Origin: Caulobacter vibrioides
Lineage (GTDB): Bacteria; Pseudomonadota; Alphaproteobacteria; Caulobacterales; Caulobacteraceae
NCBI RefSeq assembly: GCF_002858865.1
Contig: NZ_PJRR01000019.1
Location: 1 to 64,000 of the forward strand
DNA: 64,000 nt
Direction: 5' to 3'
In this document: positions 27,820 through 37,793 of the stretch, one piece after another
Layout of the letters: each line of letters opens with the position of its first letter
How positions within the stretch are numbered: the first letter of the stretch is position 1
Program-made: the position numbers and the translations under genes
The notes under the pieces: generated by a model
What the model saw: the letters and a program-made list of their open reading frames with translations, nothing else
Told to the model about the DNA's origin: nothing
The model's database searches: none

Positions 27820-29721
27820 TCAGCGCGTAACGATCGGCAGCAGCAGGCGCGAGGGCCGCTGGGCGTCCATATAGACCCGATTTTTCGCGCGACGGGGAGT
27901 GAAGCCGTAGCCTTCGGGCTCGTCTGTGTTCGGGTTGATGTCGAAGTGGGGGAAGTTGCTCGAAGAGATGTCCAGTCGGATGCGGTGGCCTTTCAGGAAA
28001 CGATTGGCCGTGGGGAACGCTTCGATCTCGATGAAACAGACCTCGCCCGGGGTCATCCAGGTCTCCCAATCGAAGCGCTCCCGATAGCGGGCGCGGAGGA
28101 TCCCATGCGTGAGGTTCATGGCGAACCCGTCGGGATAGTCCTCGGAGGGCGGATGGACGTCGATCAGCTTGACGGTGAAGTCCGTGTCGACCCCGTCCGA
28201 GCTGACGAAGAGGCGCGCCCGGATCGGGCCAATGACCTCAACATCGGTCTCCAGCGGCGGTGTTTCGAACACAAGGACGTCCTCGCGATCCCGAAGCGCG
28301 CGATAGGGCGGCAGGCAGCCGAAGATGTGGGGCCCTTCACGCTGGTCGAAGGCTCCGGGCTCCATCACCGGGGCGCCGGAGGCTATGGCGCCGCCGATGG
28401 TGGGTACTGGGTTCAGCGGATCGTGCACGTATTCGAGAAAGGCTTCGTCGACGACCTCTCGTGCGGTCGAGAGGCCGCCGGTGGCGGACAGGAAAAAGTC
28501 GGTGACGCGGGCGCCCTGTGGCGGCCACGCCGTTTCGTCGCGCCAGTGGCCGCCGTGATCCAGCCGGCCCTCCGGCGTCTTGCGGCCAGAGCCGCCGCCC
28601 ATGACGAACAGCTTGACCGGGGGCAGGGGGTCTTTGGCGTGTTGGTCAGGCTTGAGCCAAGCGTCGAACCAGGCCAGGCGGAGGGCCACGTAGTCCTTCG
28701 CCAAGGCCCCATCCAGCGTCGCTTCGGGGCCGAAGTCGACGTCCCCCGCGTGGGTTACGGAACGCTGGCCATGCGTCCAGGGACCCAGGATCAGCTTCAC
28801 CGGTGAACGCTTGCGACCCGAAAGGCCCAGAAAGTTCTCGGTCGCCGTGACCGCGTATGGGTCATACCAGCTGCTCATGTGCACCATCGGCACGTCGGCG
28901 TAGGTATCGTAAGCCCCGCGCGCATAGACGCCGGTCTGGGTCCAGTAGGGGCCAAAGAGGCCGGTGCGCCATTGGTCCAGCAGGTACTTTTCGTACTCCG
29001 GCGCCGCGCTCAGCGGGGAGTGACCCTCCATCCAGGGCATCCGCGTGAACCAGGCCTTGAGGTCCTGCGCCTCCAGGGCGGCGAGACGGGCGGGGTCGCG
29101 CTGGGTTTCGGGGCTGAGCAGTGCGTGCTTGTAAGCCCAGGTCGCCTGTTTGAGTTCGAAGGCTCCGCCCTGGCGGATCCCGGAGTGATAGGCGCTGGAG
29201 AAGCCGCCGGAATCGAGGAACATCGCCGCCAGCGCGGGCGGGGCCAGGCAGGCAGCCGCGCTCTGCACATGCGCACCATAGGAAAGGCCGTAGGTCGCCA
29301 CCCGGCCGTCGCACCACGGCTGCGCGGCCAGCCAGGCGATGGTGTCATAGCCGTCAGCGCCCTCGCCGAGATACTTCTCGAACACGCCTTCCGAGGCGTA
29401 GCGACCCCGGCAGTCCTGAATGGCCACCACATAGCCGCCGCGCACAAACTGCACCGCCAGGTCCGGCTTCGACTTGGGGATCGGATCGTCGCGGGTCCGG
29501 TCGCCATGGTTGGTGCCGCGCTTGTCGTAGGGCGTGCGCTCAAGCAGGACCGGAAGAGGCGCGTGCGTCGGCTCGCCGGCGATCGCCGGCCGATAGATGT
29601 CGATGGCCAGGCGTACGCCGTCGCGCATGGTCACCATGACGTCGCGCGTGACATGCACGTCGTCGGGCGGCTGGCAGGCGCTGTGGCCTTCATGGCGATC
29701 GATGGAAAGGGCGGGGTTCAA
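27820..29721 (-). CDS. CocE/NonD-family alpha/beta hydrolase
   Basis: The protein is about 633 aa. The Xaa-Pro dipeptidyl-peptidase (S15) fold is shown by MVTMRDGVRLAIDIYRP near the start and the nucleophile elbow GRVATYGLSYGAHVQSAAA with its Ser. LILGPWTHGQRSVTHAGDVDFG and the C-terminal jelly-roll domain (HGILRARYRE, LKGHRIRLDISSSNFPHFDINPNT) complete it. Such enzymes cleave esters or acyl/prolyl amides. I chose TTG at 29721 because GGAGG lies 7 bases upstream (complement of 29729-29733). An upstream in-frame ATG at 29754 lacks this. It is downstream of the TonB receptor, suggesting a role on the imported or surface substrate. Confidence 0.88.
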   Translation of the reverse strand: MNPALSIDRHEGHSACQPPDDVHVTRDVMVTMRDGVRLAIDIYRPAIAGEPTHAPLPVLLERTPYDKRGTNHGDRTRDDPIPKSKPDLAVQFVRGGYVVAIQDCRGRYASEGVFEKYLGEGADGYDTIAWLAAQPWCDGRVATYGLSYGAHVQSAAACLAPPALAAMFLDSGGFSSAYHSGIRQGGAFELKQATWAYKHALLSPETQRDPARLAALEAQDLKAWFTRMPWMEGHSPLSAAPEYEKYLLDQWRTGLFGPYWTQTGVYARGAYDTYADVPMVHMSSWYDPYAVTATENFLGLSGRKRSPVKLILGPWTHGQRSVTHAGDVDFGPEATLDGALAKDYVALRLAWFDAWLKPDQHAKDPLPPVKLFVMGGGSGRKTPEGRLDHGGHWRDETAWPPQGARVTDFFLSATGGLSTAREVVDEAFLEYVHDPLNPVPTIGGAIASGAPVMEPGAFDQREGPHIFGCLPPYRALRDREDVLVFETPPLETDVEVIGPIRARLFVSSDGVDTDFTVKLIDVHPPSEDYPDGFAMNLTHGILRARYRERFDWETWMTPGEVCFIEIEAFPTANRFLKGHRIRLDISSSNFPHFDINPNTDEPEGYGFTPRRAKNRVYMDAQRPSRLLLPIVTR

Positions 29722-29738
29722 GACCGGTCCTCCGGATC

Positions 29739-29764
29739 GGACGGCGGCCTGCAAGCCGCCGTCC
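29739..29764 (-). terminator. Intercistronic hairpin between TonB receptor and hydrolase
   Basis: GGACGGCGGC (29739-29748) and GCCGCCGTCC (29755-29764) form a perfect 10-bp stem with a 6-base loop. It sits 8 bases after the receptor stop and directly before the hydrolase Shine-Dalgarno. No T-run follows, so it is more likely an mRNA-processing or partial-attenuation element than a full terminator. Confidence 0.55.
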
Positions 29765-29772
29765 TGTCCAGA

Positions 29773-32664
29773 CTAGAACTTCGCCGAGACGCGGACATAT
29801 CCGTACCGGCCGCGGGCGTCGTAGGTGTAGATGTCGTAGTTGATCGGGGCGTTGGCGTAGGACGCGGGCGGCGCCTTGTCGAAGATGTTGCTGATCCCGA
29901 CGCTGATGGCGGTGTCATAGCGTTCGAACTGATAGCCGCCTTCCAGGTCGTTGTAGAAAATCGCCTTGGTCTTGGCGTCCTTCACCGCGTTCACGACATC
30001 GGTGGTCGAGCCGATATAGCGGCCGCGCCACAGCGCGTTCCACGACCCGCCCGTCCAGCTGAACGAGGCCTGGCCCTTCCAGTGCGGATAGGTCGAGCGA
30101 GGCTGATCGCCCTTGCCCGCACGTTCGTCGACGATGGGCGCGCCGCCGGCCGGGTTGGGGCTCGTGGTCTTGAAGCTCTCCAGGTACGAGGCGTCGACGA
30201 CCGCCGCGAACTTGCCCAGGTCATTGCTGAAGTCGTAGCGCAGCGTGGTGTCCACGCCCGAGGTCTTGATCTCGGCGAGGTTCAGCACGCCTTGCAGCAG
30301 GTTGGTGATCGCGCCGGTCGAGGCGTCACGGGACACGAGGTCACAGAACACCCCGGCGCGCTGGGCGCAGAGGTTGAGAATCTGCGTGGCCGATTGGCTG
30401 GAGATCGCGTCCCGCACGGTGATTTCGTACCAGTCGACCGTCAGGCTCAGGCCTGGCGCAAAGCGCGGCTTGATGGCGACGCCCGCGCTATAGGTGTCGG
30501 CAGTTTCGGCCTTCAGCTTGGTGTTGCCCGAGATGGTGCCGGGGATCAGGCCATTGAGGTTGAAGTTGACCTGATTGTAGCCGGTGGGCACGCCGGTGCA
30601 GCCAGGCAGGCTGGGGTTGGCGCTCGCGCCGCCGTTGCAGGGGTCGGTCCCCTGGAAGCTCGTCTGGCGGCCGCCCTGGAAGAGCTCCAGGATCGAGGGG
30701 GCGCGGAAGCCTTGCGCATAGGTGCCGCGCACCAGGATGTCCTCGATCGGACGCCAGCCGACGCCGACCTTGACCGTGCTGTCGCCGCCGACCGTGTCGT
30801 AGTCCGAGTAGCGGGCCGCCAGGCTGATATCCAGCGTCTTGGCCAGGGGGACGTCCTTCAGCAGCGGGATCGCCGCCTCGGCATAGATTTCGTTCAGGCT
30901 GTACTGACCGACGGTCGCGATCCGGGTCTGGGCCGTGGTCGTTGTATTGCTCGCGAAGGCCGAGCCCGACGCCGGGGTCGGGATGTTGGTCGGCAGGGCG
31001 TTGACGAACGGATCGGGGCTGTCGGAGGCCTTGTTCTTGCGGTGCTCGACGCCGGCCGCGATCGCCAGAGGGCCCGCCGGCAGCTGGAACAGCTCGCCGG
31101 TGATATTGGCCGTGAAGTCGTAGATCTCGGTCTGGTTCGACTCGCGCGCCGTGAAGCGGATGTACTCGGCCTGGGCGGCGGTCATCGGCGAGAAGAGGTT
31201 GATCGGCACGCAGCCTGCGGTCGTTGCGCAGTTCGGACCCAGACCCAGCGCAAGCCGGTCGTAGTTCACGCCGTTCAGCGCCTGGGTGTCGATCTTGTTC
31301 TTCGAATAGAGGCCGTAGACGTCCCAGCTCCATTCGCGGCCGAACAGGTTCAACTCGCCGTCGAAGCCACCGGCGATGCGCCAGGTCTTGACGTCCTGAA
31401 CGTTGTCGCGATTGCCGACCTCGGTCATCACCTTGCGGATGCGCCAGGCCGAGTTGGCGGCGAAGGCCAGGGCGTTGGCGGTGGGCACGCCGTTGGCTGT
31501 GCCGAACGGATTGAACGGCTGATTGTTCGCGATCGAGAAGCCGCGGATCGTCCCGGCCGAGCCGCCGATATCCAGCAGCACCGGCGAGAACAGCTGATCA
31601 GACTTGCGCTGGTTGAACAGGCCCTCGGCCTTGAAGCGGACGCTGTCGCTCAGGTCCGTGGTCCAGCGGGCATAGACGCCCCAGCGCTCGCTGGGACCGG
31701 TCGAGTAGATGCCTTGCGCCTGGGTGTTGTAGTAGTCGGCCGGCAACGACGCCGTGCGATAGGCGTTGTCGGCCAGGGCGCCCGAGCCGATCGTCGCACC
31801 GGCGGTGAACGCTACCGGGCTGGCCGAGGTGGCAAAGCCCGTGGGCGTGCCGAAATAGGCGTTATTGGACAGGCCGGGCAGGATGTAGAGGCCGTTCGGG
31901 CTGGTGCCCGGCGCTGTAACGGGAACCAGGGTCACGCGGGTCAGATCCCGCGACGTCGTCAGGATCGGCTTGTCCTTGACGTAGCTGGCCGAGACCAGAA
32001 TGGCGCTCTTGTCGAAGCGCTTCCCGAAGTTGGCCATCGTCGAATAGGACTGGCCGTCGCCATGGGTGGTCGCGCCGTACTTGGCGGTCAGCTTCACGCC
32101 GTCGAAATCGCGGGCCGTCTTGATATTGACCACCCCGGCGATGGCGTCCGAGCCATAGATGGCCGAGGCGCCGTCCTTGAGAACCTCAATGCCTTCGATC
32201 ATGCCCAGCGGCATGGTGTTGAGATCCACGAAATCTCGGAAGCCGCGCTGGCCCACGCCGTCGACCCAGCGATGGCCGTCGACCAGGACGAGCACCCGAT
32301 TGCCGCTGCCTTCGGCGCCGCCGAGGTAGCGCAGGTTGATCGAGCTGGCGCCGTACGAGGTGCCTTGCGTGCCATTGGTGCTGAGGCTGACCCCGGCGGA
32401 CGGCAGTTTCTGCAGCAACTCGCCGACCGATCCGGCGCCGGAATTCTTCAGATCCTGTTCGGTGATCGTGGTCACCACGCCGACGCCGTCCGCATCCCTG
32501 CGCTGGATGCGCGAGCCGACGACGATGATCTCCTCAACCGCATCGGCGGCCTGGGCGGCGGGTGCGGTGGCCGTCTGCGCCAGGGCCGGCGTGGCCAAGG
32601 CTCCGGCCAGCAGGGCGGCATAGGCGGTTCCAGCGCGAAGCGCGCGCAGGTTCAGTACGGGCAT
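29773..32664 (-). CDS. TonB-dependent outer-membrane receptor
   Basis: The protein is about 963 aa. A signal peptide ([25 protein letters not shown]) precedes the TonB-box region ([17 protein letters not shown]). The plug domain follows ([53 protein letters not shown]). The barrel ends [12 protein letters not shown] with C-terminal Phe. [18 protein letters not shown] strands ([20 protein letters not shown]) are typical. Large size and extended extracellular loops suggest a bulky ligand such as an oligosaccharide or peptide. I chose ATG at 32664, with AGGGGA upstream, over the in-frame ATG at 32685. Confidence 0.94.
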   Translation of the reverse strand: MPVLNLRALRAGTAYAALLAGALATPALAQTATAPAAQAADAVEEIIVVGSRIQRRDADGVGVVTTITEQDLKNSGAGSVGELLQKLPSAGVSLSTNGTQGTSYGASSINLRYLGGAEGSGNRVLVLVDGHRWVDGVGQRGFRDFVDLNTMPLGMIEGIEVLKDGASAIYGSDAIAGVVNIKTARDFDGVKLTAKYGATTHGDGQSYSTMANFGKRFDKSAILVSASYVKDKPILTTSRDLTRVTLVPVTAPGTSPNGLYILPGLSNNAYFGTPTGFATSASPVAFTAGATIGSGALADNAYRTASLPADYYNTQAQGIYSTGPSERWGVYARWTTDLSDSVRFKAEGLFNQRKSDQLFSPVLLDIGGSAGTIRGFSIANNQPFNPFGTANGVPTANALAFAANSAWRIRKVMTEVGNRDNVQDVKTWRIAGGFDGELNLFGREWSWDVYGLYSKNKIDTQALNGVNYDRLALGLGPNCATTAGCVPINLFSPMTAAQAEYIRFTARESNQTEIYDFTANITGELFQLPAGPLAIAAGVEHRKNKASDSPDPFVNALPTNIPTPASGSAFASNTTTTAQTRIATVGQYSLNEIYAEAAIPLLKDVPLAKTLDISLAARYSDYDTVGGDSTVKVGVGWRPIEDILVRGTYAQGFRAPSILELFQGGRQTSFQGTDPCNGGASANPSLPGCTGVPTGYNQVNFNLNGLIPGTISGNTKLKAETADTYSAGVAIKPRFAPGLSLTVDWYEITVRDAISSQSATQILNLCAQRAGVFCDLVSRDASTGAITNLLQGVLNLAEIKTSGVDTTLRYDFSNDLGKFAAVVDASYLESFKTTSPNPAGGAPIVDERAGKGDQPRSTYPHWKGQASFSWTGGSWNALWRGRYIGSTTDVVNAVKDAKTKAIFYNDLEGGYQFERYDTAISVGISNIFDKAPPASYANAPINYDIYTYDARGRYGYVRVSAKF

Positions 32665-32832
32665 ACGATGAAGTCCCCTCGTCATGGTGTGCTCGGCGCG
32701 GCTCTGTCGGCCCGCTCCCCTTGGATGCTGAAGCCTAGGGGCGGGCTGTTTTCGCGCGCAACGCTATTGGTCCGGCGCATCACCCTATGCCTGGACGGCA
32801 TGGTCGCAGACCGTTGGTCGCCGAAATGCGCA

Positions 32833-32863
32833 TCGCCGCCGCCTGGGAGGCGGGCGGCGGCGA
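32833..32863 (-). terminator. GC-rich hairpin after the AbgT gene
   Basis: TCGCCGCCGCC (32833-32843) and GGCGGCGGCGA (32853-32863) form an 11-bp perfect stem with a 9-base loop, 27 bases past the stop of the minus-strand transporter. Only a weak TTTC run follows on that strand. It lies in the 225-base gap between the AbgT stop and the TonB receptor start, which otherwise should hold the receptor promoter. I could not assign a -10 there. Confidence 0.5.
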
Positions 32864-32889
32864 ACACCGCGTGATGATGCCTGATGGCG

Positions 32890-34473
32890 CTAGGGGATGG
32901 TCTGGGCGGTGGTAGGCGTAACATAGCCGCTCGGCGCGCCTGGCCCGACAGGAAGTCCCAGCCCAACCCAGGTGAAGACCAGCGCCATGCCGGCGATGGC
33001 GAAGCCGATGGTGTAGGGCAACATCAACGCCACCATGGATCCCACGCCAAAGCGTGGTCGCCATTTCTGGGCCAGGATCAGCACCAGCGGAAAGTTCGAG
33101 GCCAGGGGCGTGACGATGTTGAAGATCGAATCGCCCATCCGATAGGCGGCCGTCGTCATCTCGGGCGAGACGCCCAGAAGCATCAGCATGGGCACAACGA
33201 TCGGCGCCATCGCGCTCCACTTGGCCGAGGCCGAGCCGATCAGCAGGTCCAGGAACGACGACATGATCAACAGCGAGAGCAGCAGGAGCGGCTTGGGCAG
33301 TCCAAGACCGCTTAGGGTCTCCGCCCCTTGCACCGCCATGACCGGCCCCATCTTGGACCAGGCGAACATCGCCACGAAGTGGGCGGCGAAGAAGGCCAGT
33401 ACCAGGTAGGGCGCCATGGCCCGCATACCCTCGGCCATCATCGACACGATATCGCGGTGCGATTTCACCGAACCGGTCGCCGAGCCGTACGCCCAGCCCG
33501 TGGTCAGGAACAGCAGCATGAACGCGGCGATCAGCGACTGGTAGAAGGGCGTCATGCGCTTGGGCCCGACCGCCTCGTGATCGACCAGCGGCGCGCCGGG
33601 CCAGAGCGTGAGGGTCGCGAAAAGTCCAATCACCACCAAGGCGGCCACGCCCGCGCGGCGAAGGCCCTTCTTCTGCGCCTCGCCGATCTCGTCCAGGGCG
33701 AGGTCTGGCGCTGCGGCGGCGGTGTCCTCGCGGGTCCACGGGCCAAGGCGCGGCTCGACCACCCGATCGGTGACCCACCACGCGATCGGCGTGAACAGCA
33801 TCCCGATCGCCAGGGTGAACCACCAGTTTCCGAGCGGGTTCATCACGAAGTTCGGATCGATCAACTGGGCCGCCGGCGCCGTGATGCCCAGGATCAAGAC
33901 GTCGAACTGGCCGGGCAGCATGTTGCCGGCGAAGGCGCCGGAGATGCCGGCATAGGCGATGGCGATGCCCGCCAGCGGATGGCGTCCGGCCTCGGCGTAG
34001 ATCAGCGCCGCCATCGGGATGAGCACCACATAGGCCGCGTCGGCCGCATGGTGCGACATGACGCCGATCACGAAGATCGCGGGACTCAGAACTGTCTTCG
34101 GCAGCTTGCGAATGGCGTCGCCCAGCAAGGCGCCGAACAGGCCCGAACGCTCGGCCACCGCCGCGCCCAGCATGACCACCAGAACCAGCCCCAGCGGCGG
34201 GAACTTGGTCATGGTCTCGGGCATGTCGACGAACAGCTTCGCCAGGTTCTCGCGGGAGAGCAGGCTCTCAGCCTGGAGGTGCTGGCCCGTGACGGGGTTC
34301 ACCGCGCTCCAGCCCAGCGCGGAGGCGATGACGGAGCCGACCATCAATACGGCGATGCAACCGATGAAGATGAAGACGGGATCGGGCAGGGCGTCGCCGA
34401 CGCGCTCGATGCGGTCCAGCAGTCGCCGCCAGCCGCGCTGGCCCGCGCGCTGCGGCTCGATGCTCTCGTTCAT
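32890..34473 (-). CDS. AbgT-family transporter
   Basis: This protein of about 527 aa has roughly a dozen membrane helices. It opens LLDRIERVGDALPDPVFIFIGCIAVLMVGS and contains FPPLGLVLVVMLGAAVAERSGLFGALL, GVMSHHAADAAYVVLIPMAALIYAEAGRHPLAGIA and SAKWSAMAPIVVPMLMLLGVSPEMTTAAYRMGDS, all hallmarks of AbgT. Family members import p-aminobenzoyl-glutamate or export sulfonamides. The substrate here is not known. I chose ATG at 34473 with GGGGG upstream. The upstream in-frame reading to 34566 would overlap the promoter shared with the divergent CapA gene. Confidence 0.92.
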   Translation of the reverse strand: MNESIEPQRAGQRGWRRLLDRIERVGDALPDPVFIFIGCIAVLMVGSVIASALGWSAVNPVTGQHLQAESLLSRENLAKLFVDMPETMTKFPPLGLVLVVMLGAAVAERSGLFGALLGDAIRKLPKTVLSPAIFVIGVMSHHAADAAYVVLIPMAALIYAEAGRHPLAGIAIAYAGISGAFAGNMLPGQFDVLILGITAPAAQLIDPNFVMNPLGNWWFTLAIGMLFTPIAWWVTDRVVEPRLGPWTREDTAAAAPDLALDEIGEAQKKGLRRAGVAALVVIGLFATLTLWPGAPLVDHEAVGPKRMTPFYQSLIAAFMLLFLTTGWAYGSATGSVKSHRDIVSMMAEGMRAMAPYLVLAFFAAHFVAMFAWSKMGPVMAVQGAETLSGLGLPKPLLLLSLLIMSSFLDLLIGSASAKWSAMAPIVVPMLMLLGVSPEMTTAAYRMGDSIFNIVTPLASNFPLVLILAQKWRPRFGVGSMVALMLPYTIGFAIAGMALVFTWVGLGLPVGPGAPSGYVTPTTAQTIP

Positions 34474-34627
34474 GCAAGGCCCCCATTGCGTTCGGCGACC
34501 CTGGCAGCGCCCCTGAGAGCCGACAATGGTATAGACGGCGATCATCAAGCCATACCGCGCGCGCATGATGTGGCTGGCTTTTCGCGGTTCGGCCTATGGT
34601 CTCCAATGAGAAGCTTTGGGGGCTGAG

Positions 34628-35740
34628 ATGGATCGACGCAGTCTGTTGCTGGGGGCGCTGGGCTTGGCCGCGACGCCGGCGATCGCCAAGCCTCGTCGCG
34701 TGCGGCTGGCGCTCGTGGGGCAGGCCCTCATCGAGCACGCCCCGACCGACGCCCAGTGGCCCGGACGGCGAGCGGTGGCGCGCGCGTTGGCCAGGGCCGA
34801 TCTTGGCTTCACCAACCTGGAGACCGTCATCAAGGGGCCCCGCGCCGGCGCACCGACGCGCGAAGCCCTGACCTTGCACACCGGCGAGCCGGCGGTGCTG
34901 GATGCGCTCAAGGCGATGGACCTTCGTCTGCTGGCCACCGCCAACAACCATGCCTTTGACCTGGGGAGCGGCGGGATCCTCGATACGGTCGACGCCATTG
35001 AGCGCGCCGGCTTGGTGTCGGCGGGGTCGGGGCGTGATCTCGCCCGGGCCGCCGCGCCCGCCTATGCGCCGACGCCAGCAGGGCCGGTGGCGCTGGTCGC
35101 CTTCGCCACGGGCAAGGTGCGCGAGGGCGGCGCTGCGACGCTGGCGCGTCCGGGTGTCAATGAACTGCGCCGCGACGCCTCAGGTCTCCCGCGCGAGGAC
35201 GACGCTGAGCGGGTGTTGGCCGCCATCGCCGAGGCCAAGCGCCGCGCCGAGGTCGTCATCGCCTATCAGCACAATCACGACTGGGAGCCGAACCAGGCCG
35301 ACGTGCCGGCCTGGCAGAGGGCGTTCGCGCGCCGATGCGTCGCGGCCGGAGCCTCGGTGTTCGTCGGGCATGGCGCGCCCCTGTTGCAGGGGATCGAGAT
35401 CCATGACGGCGCGCCGCTGTTCTTTGGACTGGGCAACTTCGTCTTCCAGACCGAGAAGCCGCCCGGCGCCTATGCCGCCGAATGCTGGGAGAGTGTGATC
35501 GTGCAGGCCTCGTTCGAGCGCGGGCGTTGCCAGGCTTTCGAACTGACGCCGATCGTGATGAACGAGATCGGACTGGGCGGCCCCGAAGACATGGCCACGC
35601 GCGGCATGCCGACCTTGGCGTCGCCCGCGCAGGCCCGGGTCATCCTGGATCGCATCAATGCGCGCTCGGTGGCCTTGGGCTCAGCGGCCTTTGCGGTGCG
35701 GGGGTCTCGCGTGGTCTGGACCGCTCCCGTCAAGGGGTGA
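34628..35740 (+). CDS. CapA-family protein (poly-gamma-glutamate synthesis type)
   Basis: This protein of about 370 aa has a short N-terminal signal-like segment (MDRRSLLLGALGLAATPAIAK, with RR before the hydrophobic stretch). The calcineurin-like CapA fold follows: DLGFTNLETVIKG, LLATANNHAFDLGSGGILDT, VIAYQHNHDWEPN, FVGHGAPLLQGIEIHDG and FFGLGNFVFQTE. These Asp/His/Asn residues form the metal centre. The catalysed reaction of stand-alone bacterial homologues is uncertain. ATG at 34628 follows GGGGG. It is divergent from AbgT and precedes a 3-keto-disaccharide hydrolase-domain gene by 86 bases. Confidence 0.88.
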   Translation: MDRRSLLLGALGLAATPAIAKPRRVRLALVGQALIEHAPTDAQWPGRRAVARALARADLGFTNLETVIKGPRAGAPTREALTLHTGEPAVLDALKAMDLRLLATANNHAFDLGSGGILDTVDAIERAGLVSAGSGRDLARAAAPAYAPTPAGPVALVAFATGKVREGGAATLARPGVNELRRDASGLPREDDAERVLAAIAEAKRRAEVVIAYQHNHDWEPNQADVPAWQRAFARRCVAAGASVFVGHGAPLLQGIEIHDGAPLFFGLGNFVFQTEKPPGAYAAECWESVIVQASFERGRCQAFELTPIVMNEIGLGGPEDMATRGMPTLASPAQARVILDRINARSVALGSAAFAVRGSRVVWTAPVKG

Positions 35741-35826
35741 GCCTCCCTGGCTTGCGGTGCAGCGCGGGCTGGTCAATCTTGCCCGCTTTGCTGGCCAAAG
35801 AACGTCGGCTCCAGGGAGTAGGGCGG

Positions 35827-36612
35827 ATGACGATCAAGCCGATCATGGGTCTGGCTAGCTTTGCGGTCGGCATGGCGCTCCTGAGCGCCACAGCCTCGGC
35901 TCAGACTCGTCCCGAAGACACCGAAGTCTGGAAGCCTGTCCCTGCGGTGGTGACGCCGGCGTCCGCGCCGGGCGGGGCCCCGTCGGATGCGATCATCCTG
36001 TTCGACGGCCGTAACCTGGATCAGTGGGTCACAGCGGCCGACAAGTCTCCGGCGGGCTGGACGGTCGCGGACGGGGTCATCACCGTCGACAAGGCGCGGG
36101 GCAATATCGAGACCAAGCGCGCTTTCCGGGACTATCAACTGCACCTGGAGTGGCGCATTCCCGCTGACATCGCCGGTTCCGGCCAAGGGCGTGGCAACAG
36201 CGGCGTCTTTCTGGCCTCCACCGGCTCGCGCGACCAGGGCTATGAGGTGCAGATTCTCGACAGCTATCAGAGCGCGACCTACGTCAACGGCCAGGCCGGC
36301 GCCGTCTACAAGCAGCATCCGCCCTTGGCCAACGCCAACCGCAAGCCCGGCGAGTGGCAGACCTACGACATCATCTGGCGCGCGCCGGTGTTCGGCTCCG
36401 ATGGCGCGCTGACGACCCCCGCCTCGGTGACGGTGCTGCACAACGGCGTGCTGGTGCAGGACAACGCGGTCCTGGCGGGCGAGACCGTCTATATCGGCAA
36501 GCCCGGCTACAAGGCGCACGGTCCGTCGCCGATCAAGCTGCAGGCGCACGGCGACCCCAGCATTCCGATCAGCTTCCGCAACATCTGGGTGCGAGAGCTG
36601 GCGCCCCGCTAA
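35827..36612 (+). CDS. 3-keto-disaccharide hydrolase-domain protein (DUF1080), secreted
   Basis: This protein of about 261 aa has a Sec signal peptide (MGLASFAVGMALLSATASAQT) and one PF06439 domain. AIILFDGRNLDQWVTAADK, GWTVADGVITVDK and FRDYQLHLEWRIP open the domain. RGNSGVFLASTGSRDQGYEVQILDSYQSATYVNGQAGAVYKQHPP carries the conserved core, and SPIKLQAHGDPSIPISFRNIWVRELAPR closes it. Family members have been reported to cleave 3-ketoglycosides. ATG at 35827 follows GGGCGG. It is convergent with the LacI gene, overlapping it by 4 bases, and is part of the presumed 3-keto-glycoside cluster. Confidence 0.9.
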   Translation: MTIKPIMGLASFAVGMALLSATASAQTRPEDTEVWKPVPAVVTPASAPGGAPSDAIILFDGRNLDQWVTAADKSPAGWTVADGVITVDKARGNIETKRAFRDYQLHLEWRIPADIAGSGQGRGNSGVFLASTGSRDQGYEVQILDSYQSATYVNGQAGAVYKQHPPLANANRKPGEWQTYDIIWRAPVFGSDGALTTPASVTVLHNGVLVQDNAVLAGETVYIGKPGYKAHGPSPIKLQAHGDPSIPISFRNIWVRELAPR

Positions 36613-37616
36613 GCGGGGGGCGGCGCCGTGCTGCCCCGCACCACCAACTGGTGGGGCAGGGTGATGTTCTGCAGCGCCGTGGAGCGGCCCGCGAGGATGT
36701 CGAGCAGCAGCCGAACCACCTCGTGACCAATCTGCTCCTTGGGCTGGCGCACCGTGGTCAGCTGCGGGTGCAGGTACTGGGCGAAGCGGATGTCGTCGAA
36801 GCCGACCAGCGAGATGTCGCGCGGACAGTCCAGGCCGCGCTGCCGGATCGCTTCCAGCGCCCCCATGGCCATCTCGTCGCTGAAGCAGAAGATCGCCGTC
36901 GGCCGCCCCGGTTCGTCCAGTATTCCGCCCGCTTGTCGGACGCCGGACTCGATCGAGAAGTCGCCGATGGCGATCCGCAGGGCGCTGGCGCGTCCATGGC
37001 GCTGGGCGGCGGTGAGCACACCCGCCAGGCGGTCGCTGCTGATCGGGCTGGCCAGCGGTCCGGTCACCACGCCGACGCGGACGTGGCCCAGGCCATAGAG
37101 ATGGTCCATGACTTCGGCGGCGGCGCGTTCATTGTCGATATGGGCGCTGGAGACCGCCAGGCCCGGCCGGAACTCGCAGCCGTTGACGATCGGCGTACGC
37201 GGCCCCTTGGCGGCGAGCATCTCGGCCAGGACGTCCGGGAGGCGATGCCCCAGGAAGATCAGGCCGTCGGCTTCCTTGCGCCGGAACATCAGGGCGTACT
37301 GCTCCTCCCGCGCCTCCTCATGACGCGTGTCGCCCAAGAGTACGGAGTAACCCGCCGCCAGCGCGGCCTCCTCGACGCCGCGGATCACCTGCGAGAAGAA
37401 GGGGTTGGAGATGTCAGGCACCGTGACCAGGATCTTCTCGGTCCGCAGGGTGCGCAGGCTCTTGGCTGCGAAGTTCGGCTCGTAGCCGAGGCGCTGGACG
37501 GCCTCCATCACCTTCTGGCGCGTGGCCTCAAGCACCAGGTCGGGCGCGCTGAAGACCCGCGACACGGTCGCGGTCGAGACCCCGGCTTCCCGAGCAACAT
37601 CTTGAATGGTGGCCAT
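36609..37616 (-). CDS. LacI-family transcriptional regulator
   Basis: This 335-aa protein starts with the canonical LacI HTH (ATIQDVAREAGVSTATVSRVFSAPDLV) and hinge helix (RLGYEPNFAAKSLRT). The sugar-binding domain follows, with VPDISNPFFSQVIRGVEEAA and FCFSDEMAMGALEAIRQRGLDCPRDISLVGFDDI. It is divergent from the MFS-isomerase-oxidoreductase operon, and the intergenic region has two dyads that could be its operators (37680-37690 and 37716-37729). One of these is matched before the GMC dehydrogenase gene at 43700-43713. It is therefore the likely local regulator of saccharide use, possibly autoregulated. Confidence 0.93.
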   Translation of the reverse strand: MATIQDVAREAGVSTATVSRVFSAPDLVLEATRQKVMEAVQRLGYEPNFAAKSLRTLRTEKILVTVPDISNPFFSQVIRGVEEAALAAGYSVLLGDTRHEEAREEQYALMFRRKEADGLIFLGHRLPDVLAEMLAAKGPRTPIVNGCEFRPGLAVSSAHIDNERAAAEVMDHLYGLGHVRVGVVTGPLASPISSDRLAGVLTAAQRHGRASALRIAIGDFSIESGVRQAGGILDEPGRPTAIFCFSDEMAMGALEAIRQRGLDCPRDISLVGFDDIRFAQYLHPQLTTVRQPKEQIGHEVVRLLLDILAGRSTALQNITLPHQLVVRGSTAPPPA

Positions 37617-37679
37617 CGGCCGGACACTGGCGGGTCGCCGTTAGCTTGGCAAGCATCGCAGACCGCGCGTTGTGGCCTT

Positions 37680-37729
37680 GCAACGGTTGCCGCTTTCGCG
37701 GACCCCTGTTATCGATGAATTCGATTACA
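37680..37729. promoter_or_regulatory. Two LacI-type operator candidates in the divergent region
   Basis: GCAACGGTTGC at 37680-37690 is a palindrome with one central base. TGAATTCGATTACA at 37716-37729 reads TGTAATCGAATTCA on the minus strand. It has a central CG and 5 of 7 symmetric positions, in the style of LacI-family sites. The second site recurs in similar form upstream of the GMC dehydrogenase gene. Both lie between the LacI start (37616) and the MFS start (37794), where one repressor could control both promoters. Confidence 0.5.
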
Positions 37730-37793
37730 TTGGAGCGGCGCGCGTCTGAAGAGGCGAAAAGGCGGCCGCCCAGGGGTCGGGGAGGACGAAGGC

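Noticed and set aside
28879..32874. A 1331-codon open frame antisense to the receptor and hydrolase genes
   Set aside because: The residue composition is that of a high-GC shadow frame (runs of Arg, Gly, Val, Asp, no domain motifs), while the opposite strand has clear TonB receptor and CocE signatures.
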